From Pisolithus tinctorius (taxonomy: Eukaryota > Basidiomycota > Agaricomycetes > Boletales > Pisolithaceae): a stretch of 64,000 bases of DNA. Both the position numbers and the translations under genes were made by a program. Below are positions 55,913 through 64,000 of the stretch, piece by piece (the stretch's first letter is position 1; each line of letters opens with the position of its first letter). Where the stretch lies: the NCBI GenBank assembly GCA_024663395.1, contig JANFAH010000008.1, positions 372,001-436,000 on the forward strand, in the 5' to 3' direction. The notes below the pieces were generated by a model, which made no database searches, was not told the origin of the DNA, and saw nothing but the letters and a program-made list of their open reading frames with translations.

Positions 55913-57494
55913 TTTGCTGTTAACAAAGCTCGTTGTGTATTGTAGACGGTGAAAACAGACACAAGAATGATGAACTCATATAACACCCTGTTGAAACACG
56001 ACCTTAAAACGCGATACATTGGAGTTAAAATGACCCGGACGGACTATGTTTGTTCCCTTCGTACCATTTATTAATGGACCCTGACACACTCACGAGACTG
56101 CTCAGTCAGCTTCACTGATCAGCCTGTTCGCATACTTACGTGAGCGACGAACGAAGGAAGCGGCTCGGACTCTCAGCCTGACAGGGATCCTACGATTGTC
56201 TGCTGGGACATCGCCAGCTTAAAACGACTCTGGTAAACCCTGACTTCAGTTTACATGGTTGTCGTCAACAAACAAACAGCTGGACGCCATGTGTGGGATT
56301 GGTCAAGTTTTGCAGTACTTACAGTGTGCCCCGTTTTGTCTAGTTCGAGGTATCGGCTTAGGAAGATGCATCCGTAGAAGAGCGTCGCTGTGAGCTATTA
56401 GTAAGTGGATGGGCTGAATGGAGTTTCGGCTCGGCGCGCGGGCCGCCGGCCCGATAGTTTGTGGATACTGTACATTAATGTACATCGGCGCGGTCGGAAG
56501 ATTGTATGTGTTGGAGGCACTATGTCTCCGGTCTCCGCTATTAATCTAAAACACAGCTAAACAATATATGATTATCTGTGAGGGATTGGGTATTCGGTGG
56601 CGGTAGGCCCTTGGGCCCGCCTTGGCCCACATGCTGGAAACCGGAGTCTGCCGGAAGGACAGCGGCTGTCCGCCACCCGAGACGGCCTGCGTGGCCTGCG
56701 TTTAATCTTGGACCAACACCACGTTCTGCCTGCTTGGCTGAGGACACAGTAGATCCTCGTCCCTTCCACTAGGAAGTGCTGTGCCCGTATCTGACCCGGA
56801 GGTCCAGCCCGGTTCAGATGGGGCGAATCGGAAGTGCTCGCGGTCTCCCCCTTGAATCCGCCCAAGCTTCGGATTCTGACGTCTCCATGACACCCTTGTC
56901 ATTTTACTGAGCGTATGTGAGACCACGCTACGGCCAGTGGGAATTGTAGGTAAGTACATAACCAGTGTCTTCGGTCCATACTAGCATCGATGCTGGCCCT
57001 CGTGCCTACTTGCTGATTTGACTATAATTGCCATAAGGCATTTCTGAAGATATCTAGTAACCGAACGCATTCGTGAGCGCAACTGTTCGTTAGTCTGCAG
57101 GGCAGTCAAAATTCTGCAATGCTTAGCTAACCCCGGCAATCTACGAAAGCGGAAGCGGCGTGCGTATCGCACGAGGCCCCGCCCCTCAGGCGCCACTTAA
57201 GAAACCGGTGACATATGTATCTTGCGCGACTATCCCTGATTCTGGGCGAGCCAAATGGAGACATTATGCTCCTCGACCTTGTGGTAAAGTGGCACGAGGA
57301 CATGCCACCTGCTCCCTTGTTTGATACCCGGACCCAGCACCCAGTGCAGTAGTGATCAGCTGAACACGCAACTGTCGTCAAATCTCAGGCAATATGACAG
57401 CGGAAATGTGCATGCAGGCGACCACGTGCACTGAAATTTTACAAGGGTATCAGAGTACAAGCTCAACTGCGGTGATATTGATACACTGTTGGAC
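55913..57494. other. Region without a recognisable gene
   Basis: Upstream of the MFS gene. Contains a GC-rich stretch (56,430-56,460, gcgcgcgggccgccggccc, partly palindromic) and a moderately GC-rich block at 56,570-56,880 with several overlapping short frames. No protein or RNA family was recognised. Confidence 0.45.
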
Positions 57495-58336
57495 TCAAAA
57501 TTTCCAGAATTCGATACTACTGGCGGCTCTTTCGAAGGGGAATTCCCCGCCCCAACTTTTCACGTCCGCCAAGCTTTCCTGCACGCTGACCCAAAGCTTG
57601 TTTACTGCGTCTCGAGCAGCTGTGAGATCATTCACGCGCCCGCCCTCGAGTTCTTCTTTGCAACTCTGCCTCGTCTATCAGCACAGAATCGAGCGCCTGC
57701 ATCCGTGACAGTACAAACCTGAATCGCTTGGCTGATATCTGTGTCAATGACCGCTAGCATAGCGGCCATGGACCCATCCCGACCCCACCTCAATCCTATG
57801 GTCGCTTTTACGATGGTCACAAGCAGTCCGAGGCTCGCAAAACCCATACCAGCTCCGTAGAGGGAGCGGATTCGAGCCAATGTATTATCGAGGCTTGAGG
57901 AAGGAGCAGCATGGATCCCGTCTAATTCTGGTTCAAACAACCCGTTGGTGTTTGCTATCCGCTTTGCGATTGTCTGACGGAGACGGATGCGTGCAGCATC
58001 CGTGAACGCAGATGCGAGACCAGGGCTCCCCGAGGCGAGCAGGTTCCTAGTGATAGCACGTAAACTGGGAAGTGGTGTGAGTACTCGTGCTCATAAGTGA
58101 TCGAGTAAAGGGTAAGACTTGCTCTTCGATCGTGGCATTGGCGATAAGCGTATCGACCTGGACGTGACCCACATGGTGAACACGATACCCCCAGGGTTCT
58201 GTGGGTGACGTACCATGAGATTTCTGGAAGGAGACCATATCAGGCGTAGTGGAAGCGTAATCGTTGTAGACACTTACACATGCCCAAAAGCCTTAATACC
58301 GTCTGGTGAATGAGCAACGATCTGTGGTGCTGGCAT
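57495..58336 (-). pseudogene. Conserved fungal protein of unknown function, apparently frameshifted
   Basis: Starts MPAPQIVAHSPDGIKAFGHV (58,336). It continues VYNDYASTTPDMVSFQKSHG to about 58,074, then LPSLRAITRNLLASGSPGL, LARIRSLYGAGMGFASLGLL and LAVIDTDISQAIQ. After a 44-nt intron (about 57,677-57,720) it ends KEELEGGRVNDLTAARDAV and SWGGEFPFERAASSIEFWKF. The order and style look like one basidiomycete protein of about 240 aa. The parts lie in different frames at two places: a GTGT near 58,276 (one GT too many) and near 58,074. No suitable introns span these points, so the gene looks recently broken or the assembly has errors. No function can be assigned. Confidence 0.55.
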
Positions 58337-58876
58337 TCTCGTTGGTGTTAGCGCTTAAGCACAGAAACAGGCCGAGGGGGGACACGGGAACAAGTCGCGA
58401 CCGTTTGGACCTTGAATTTATTGGCAGAATTTTGTTTCGGAGCCCATCCGGTCCACCAACGCTGTGCATCCGTGCACGATATCGTCATCTCGTGGCAAGT
58501 ACTAAAAATTTACAATATGGTAAGCTACGAGATCATCGCTGATCATCTGACAGCCTCAACTCGAACCAGTGCTGTCACTGCTGGCACCACTGCTATTAAA
58601 ATCCTGGTTTTGTATGGGTGGGCTGATCGTGCGGCCAGTGCCACGTCGACGTCAGGCCCCGAGCGCGGTCTGTAACTTGTTCGCCGCCATTAACCTTTGA
58701 TATGCAACGCCCCGGCCGTCGGCTCATGTCTAGGGAGGCGTTTCACTAGCATCTCTACTGTCCGAGTCATTTTTATGCCCGCCCTAGGCGCCGCTTTCTA
58801 GGATGAGTCGGAGCTTAATCCAACTCCATTAAATAAACTACAAACATTTGTCTTGCTCATCCTCGAATCGCCCCCG
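58337..58876. other. Divergent intergenic region
   Basis: Shared upstream region between the unknown gene (minus) and the aldo/keto reductase (plus). An 87-codon plus frame at 58,412-58,675 has no family resemblance. Confidence 0.5.
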
Positions 58877-60451
58877 ATGTCGTGCAGCAAGACCACACAG
58901 GAAACATTCGAACTTGGTCCGTTCATCGCTTCGAGGATCTGGGTCGGACTCTGGCAACTCTCCAGCAATGCATGGGGTAGTGCCTCAGCAGCCAAAATTC
59001 GACAGGGTATGGCGCGACACGTTGAGCTGGGTTACAATGCATTTGGTGCGGCGCCCTTTCTTGTCGTCTATTGTTCATGGCAATCTGAAACGTCCTCGCC
59101 CCCAGATATGGTGCGATCTGATGGTCTCGTTACTTGATTTCCTTCTCACCAAACATGTGTGCCGATTCCTATTGCTTAGGGTAATAATTCACCCCAATCA
59201 TGGCATGGCTATTCGCATTGGCTAATGTTCGGTTTGCAGCGGACCACTATGGGAGCGCCGAGATCCTCTTCGTATGCCATGCAGCTCGATATCACAACTT
59301 GTCACTGAAATCACAACACCATCTAGGGCCAGTACAGAGAAACCCTTTCCGAACCAACGAGTGTCCTGGGCGCTACGAAATGGTGTGTTTTTAGAAAGAC
59401 GGAACCCTCTCGTTCTGTCGTGGAGGCCGCCTTACGAGAGCGCATGAGTCGCATGCGAACCACGTCAGTTGATCTGCTTCAGGTACATTCCTCAATGTCT
59501 CCGTTGGTATCACGTGCCTCCCTTGGTGATGTCCTTGACATGCAGTTCCACTGGCACAACTATTCAGATAAAGGCTATCTTTCTGCACTGCAGATCCTTC
59601 AAGATCTGCAACACGAAGGTTTGATATCGGCTGTGGGTCTATGTAATTTCGACGCCATACGGACGGACGAGATTTGCACCCAGCTTGGGCCAGGATTTAT
59701 CGTCTCTAATCAAGTGCAAGTGCGAATGTTGCCGCTGATTTGTTATTGCTATTCACTGTCTCTCACGCTCCCTATCCAGTTTTCTCTTATCGACACCCGC
59801 CCCTTACATGGCATGGCAGACGTTTGTGAGAGGCATAATGTTAAATTGTTGACATATGGCACACTAGTGAGTTTAATTGCAAACATTTTTTTGACAGTTC
59901 GTTTCCATTACGTTCCTTTTTCAGTGCGGCGGATTCTTATCGGATAAATGGCTCCATAAACCGGAGCCAGACTTATATACCGGAGACTTGACACCATCCC
60001 AGCGCAAGGTACGTACATACAGGGTAGAATGTACACAGCCCGACCGTAACTCACTGGTTTCATCCCGTTCCACCCGTTAGTACCTCGATGTCATCAAGGT
60101 ATGGGGCTCCTGGCCACTTTTCCAATCGCTTTTGGCGGTGCTGCGTAAAATCGGGGACCGTCATCGCCGGAGCATCGCCAACATTGCCACACGATGGGTT
60201 CTTGATCATCCCTTCGTCGGAGCTGTGATCATCGGTACGTGTACACTGCTTGATTCTCAATTTGGATATTCGATTGTTTTTTAGGTGTTAGATTGGGTGT
60301 TTCGGAGCACCCTGATGAGAACTTGCAGGTTTTTGGATTCTCCCTGTCGGAACAAGACAACAAAGATATCGAAGCCGTGCTCGAGTTGTCCGGTGGACGC
60401 CAGATGATAACCACAATCGGTGATTGTGGTGACGAATACCGACGAGATTGA
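58877..60451 (+). CDS. Aldo/keto reductase family oxidoreductase
   Basis: Eight exons: 58877-59045, 59240-59271, 59327-59482, 59546-59719, 59780-59866, 59925-60008, 60081-60234 and 60285-60451. They sum to 1,023 nt, 340 aa, a normal size. Family features: GLWQLSSNAWG, ADHYGSAE (catalytic Tyr), TKWCVFRKTEPSRSVVEAAL, MRTTSVDLLQFHWHNY, GLISAVGLCNFDA, FIVSNQVQFSLIDTRP, LTYGTLCGGFLSDKW and ATRWVLDHPFVGAVIIG. This is the (beta/alpha)8 barrel group of NADPH-dependent reductases. The usual D-T-A-x-x-Y-G motif reads A-D-H-Y-G as in the fungal subgroup with the DHYG signature. The substrate is unknown. Confidence 0.9.
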
Positions 60452-60902
60452 CTAGTCTGTTTATTAATTATGTACTGCAAACCACGAACTATCGGGCAAA
60501 TCAACGTTACATACTGTCTTGGCTCTCACATATTGTGAGGTCGCATGGCAGTTCCATGTGATTCAAGCTTAATCCGTGCTTCGAAGGGTGTTGCTCTATT
60601 AGGTTTTCTACCGATCTGGTTTAGGTTTCCCCGGTTTCTGGTAGGTTCCCTGTGGCAATCTGGAGCATCATATCCAAAGAAAGGGCGCGTGTATCCTTTG
60701 CCGGCCGTATAATATATAGTTAGAACTCCTAGTACAGGACTGGGGTATGCAAGTGATTGATTGTACAAGATGTTAATTTATGGGCGCTGTGATGCTGGTC
60801 CGAAAAGAGCCTGATCTAAGGAATGGAACGCAAGTGATTATTGATGAATATGTAACGTGCCAGTAGGTTCCAACGATGTCTTGCTGCGGCGCTTCAATGA
60901 CG
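60452..60902. other. Convergent intergenic region
   Basis: 3' ends of the aldo/keto reductase and hydrolase genes face each other. Nothing else was seen. Confidence 0.5.
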
Positions 60903-63900
60903 TCAGAGCTTGCTCACAGGATGGTCACGAGCTGATATCATCGAGGCCGATAGGCGCTGGATGGGCTGCAGCTTGCGCTTGAGGTCTCTTTGGATGGCCG
61001 TCTTGGGATGCCAATTTCGAAAAGCGTCTCGTAAAGCGACCAGTTCATCGGAAAATAAACGTGTAACCCTATCATCAGCGATCAAGTCGCGGAGTGCCCA
61101 TGGAATCTGAATGCAAAGGATAAAACGAGATTGAGCCTGATGAGGATTCCCCGTCGCCGCCGGAGATGAGCAGAAGACGTACTTCGTAATCATTCTGTTC
61201 TGTCAGTGCGTTAAATGATTCTGTTGTTAATTCTGCTTGATCCTCAAGACCATTATTGGCGAGGAACAAGTAGTTTATGGCTAAGCTATAAAGGTAAATG
61301 ATAAGCCAGATGGCCATAAGAGGGCAATCTACATGCTTACGTATATGTACCAAGCTCCTCATACGGTGTAGAATGGCCGATGCCGTTCAGCGAGCCTGCA
61401 GTTGCTTCGGACAGATGAGTGAGTAATCCACTGTCCGACAGTCCAGCATTCCGAATGCGAAGGAGCAGCGCGAGTAAGTTAGAGAGAAAGTCAGAAGAAC
61501 TACAGGAGAGGTCAACGAAGCGTGAGAAATGATGAACAGTGCTACCTACTGGTATGCATCTCCGTCTATGTAGATCGCACGAAGAATCAATGGATGGGAG
61601 ACTGATGTGAACAACCCAGAATACAGTCCCACGACTTGATCATTCAGAGAGGCGATGTAGACCATCTTGATCTGGTTCGAAACGATTCACATAGGCTGCT
61701 GCGACGAAAGTTCTAGGGAAAAAATGCTTACCCCATTGTTCAAGACGTTTTGCAATGCCCTCATGTAGTCTTTGGATGTCGCACTTTCCGTGTTCTGAGG
61801 AATCAATCAGAACTGAGCGTGTTTACGGCTTCGGAAGATATTACCTGAAACTCGAATAGCTCACGGGCCGCCGTGGATTCAAAATACTGCGAGATCAGTG
61901 AGTAATGTACAACGTATTAGCATCCCTGGGAACCCACTTGGATGTAGGGGGAAAGCAAGGAGCTCGTATTCAGGTAACGGAGAGGTCCTAAGTGAATGCC
62001 ACACAGGGCCAAACAACAGATACGCTGCGGAGGTAATGGAACATCCCCAGGCAGAACACCGTTGTTTGACGTCGTCCGAATATGGCGGTCAGCAATAAGG
62101 CGGTCCAGGATGTGGGTAGATACTATGGACCCCTGAGAATGTGTCGCGACAAATATAGCGTCTGCTTCACGAAGAGCATCCATCCATTCGTCGTTCGAGA
62201 TCAGGTTCTGATACAATCTGCATCAAAGGGGGGATGGTCAGGGTGAGCGTGCCGCTGAAGGTATTGACAAATCCATACTTCTCAACGCGGCGATTAATTG
62301 TTCCCTCGCCCTCCAGGGGAATCTTCGTAATCTTTGTTAATTTCACATTGTGCTTTTCCTGAAACTCGTCTAGTGTTTGCACGACTCTATTGACCAACTT
62401 GGAACTAGTGCCTGTTGGCTGCAGGCCGCGTTTAATCACAGCATGAGTAAGCAAGGTTATCGATGTGTACTAACCTCTCCAATGAAAGTCCGCGCCACAG
62501 CACCTTCAAGGAACGATAACAATCAGTAGATTTCACTGATAATAGACCGTGACATACCCGGGAACCATCCATGGACACCGATGACAACTACTCGTCGGCA
62601 ACCCCTCAAGACGTCCGTGCTATCATCCCCGAGAATGTTCCATGCGCGTGGAAGAGCCCTCTCATACGGGGAACAATGATCTTCCCGTCCTTTCCCTTTC
62701 CCTTTCTCCGCGGGAGCCTCACTTCGGGAAAATAAAACCTCCGTGACAGACTTGAGCGCCTTCGCCAGGGTAGATGAAGGTGCTTCTGGGATAATAGATC
62801 TAGGCGGAGCGTGAAAGATATCCTCCCAAGTGGGTAGAACTACGTTGGGTGGAGGTGGTGTCACGGGTGTCTTTACAATGGATTTCTTGGAAGGCGAAGG
62901 AGACGACTGTCGTACCACAACTTCGCGGAAACCTGCCTCTGAGGTGGTTTGGGTGGTTACTTTCTGTTGCTGCTTCACATCAACAGCAACGGGAGATCCT
63001 CGGCCAGATGCCGAAGCGAGCTGGGACGGTTTTGTCTCCTTAATCGATGGTCCCTGGGTGCCCGCCGAGCTCGGCAATGAAGAACTGCCAGTACCTTCGG
63101 CGGCGCTGGCATCCTCATCAATATCCATCACTTCCATTTCTCCTTCTTTCTCATACGTGATACTCTTCATTGCCACAGCCCGAGTAGAGAAGAAAGACAT
63201 CCAGCTTGTTCGATTTTGGGATATCGATGACTGGATAGGATTGATAGATCCGGTGGCGGGAACGTTGGCATCCGGGCCCTCTATTGAAGGAACGGACGGT
63301 TCCTGGTAAGTCGGCTCGGGTTTCTGATCAATTGATTGCTGGCAAGCTGACTTTACACCAGCATCGCCATCTGACGGCACCACCGAAGAGGGCGCTTGGT
63401 ACCGGGACCACGGAGCATACCATGCAAAGCCCTGGGACTTCTTCGTATCAGCGGATGTTGTAGGAACCTCATCTTGATCTTGGGCTTCATATGGTATATC
63501 CTTGTCCTTGCTCTCCGATTTGGAAATTGGGGCAGGCTGGCACTCAGTCCCAAGCTGTGTAGCAGACGAAGCAGGTGGCGATGCATCGACATCCTCCATC
63601 GGATGCGCTGGCTGGTGTTCAGTTCCTGCAGCGCCGGAGAAAGGCTGGCTGTGTTGATCACTGGCACCGCGACCCCAGCCAAGATATGACCACCAGGTGC
63701 CTGCGCTGTTATCAGTCCTAGCTTGTTCGGAACATTCGTGGTCCCCTGGGGCCTTAGGGGCATCAGGTGTTTCCGTCTCTGACTCAACTGTAGTAGCCGG
63801 CACATCCATGGGAAGAGAATCAATAGGGGTTGCGGCAACTACGTATGCTAAGGCAAATGAACGAATCAGCTTTACGTGACTTACCTGTTCTATGAGTTTC

Positions 63901-64000
63901 CTGGGCTGGAGTTTCTCCATGGTTCTTCGGCACGTCCTGTACATTCTCTGAATGTGATGCCCCAGTGGCTATATCGAGAGGAGGCTTGGATCTGCTTAAC
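60903..64000 (-). CDS. YML020W-like alpha/beta hydrolase-fold protein, 5' end beyond the window
   Basis: A multi-exon gene entering from the right edge; exons include 64000-63885, 63838-62558, 62503-62475, 62418-62279, 62217-61938 and 61886-61845, with further exons down to the stop at 60,903. A long acidic, Ser/Pro-rich N-terminal region is followed by the hydrolase core: VVVIGVHGWFPG (oxyanion strand), GAVARTFIGEPTGTSSKL, then ADAIFVATHSQGSIVSTHIL with the nucleophile Ser in THSQGS. Later blocks are YFESTAARELFEFQN, MVYIASLNDQVVGLYSGLF, AINYLFLANNGL and IPWALRDLIADDRV. This is the layout of the uncharacterised yeast YML020W family. A lipase-like activity is plausible from the Ser motif but unproven. 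The start codon is not in the window. Confidence 0.85.

Noticed and set aside
1..64000. CRISPR arrays, rRNA genes and bacterial-type operons
   Set aside because: No regularly spaced identical repeats, no rRNA core sequences, and gene structure is eukaryotic throughout.

Overview
The window is a piece of a filamentous basidiomycete genome, most likely an Agaricomycete. The evidence is the many short introns (about 45-70 nt) with CTNAC-type branch sites, micro-exons, families typical of mushroom-forming fungi, and gene space interleaved with LTR retrotransposons. No CRISPR, operon or bacterial signal is present. Exon structures were read by eye from splice sites, reading-phase sums and protein-family resemblance; no search was run.

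Region 1 (1-14,276) is one disrupted gene plus two nested retroelements. A Myb/SANT-like gene on the minus strand (14,276 down to 13,103, resuming at 335-1) is split by a Ty3/gypsy element (336-13,102, 4-bp target duplication acgg). Into the pol gene of that element a second, non-autonomous LTR element has jumped (2,911-9,579, identical 903-bp LTR lengths, 5-bp duplication ggtgg). The outer element has lost integrase and carries its two LTR copies in inverted orientation. The inner element has no coding capacity but carries an exact 11-nt match between its predicted RNA 5' end and its primer-binding site, the signature of Tf1-type self-priming.

Region 2 (about 14.4-28.9 kb) is a tandem array of three roughly 4-5.5 kb units. 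Each has one minus-strand gene for an unrecognised multi-pass membrane protein of about 450-462 aa, plus long conserved non-coding spacers. Premature stops or frameshifts that seem to break two copies fall inside a conserved 49-51 nt intron.

Region 3 (29-43.7 kb) is ordinary gene space: a Ser/Thr-rich single-pass membrane protein, tandem small PY-motif membrane proteins (one intact, others decayed), a THEM6-like thioesterase, an unresolved gene, an Mpv17/PMP22 family protein, and a GPI-anchored chitin deacetylase with a one-nucleotide reading-phase fault.

Region 4 (44-64 kb) holds two tandem GPR1/FUN34/YaaH transporter genes (the first damaged, the second intact), a 959-aa disordered coiled-coil protein, an MFS transporter with 13 exons, a degraded conserved gene of unknown function, an aldo/keto reductase with eight exons, and the 3' part of a YML020W-like alpha/beta hydrolase that runs off the right edge. 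Four probable GC-AG introns occur between 35 and 56 kb. The genes do not form an obvious pathway; the cell-surface and membrane theme (chitin deacetylase, transporters, orphan membrane proteins) is noted without inferring a cluster.
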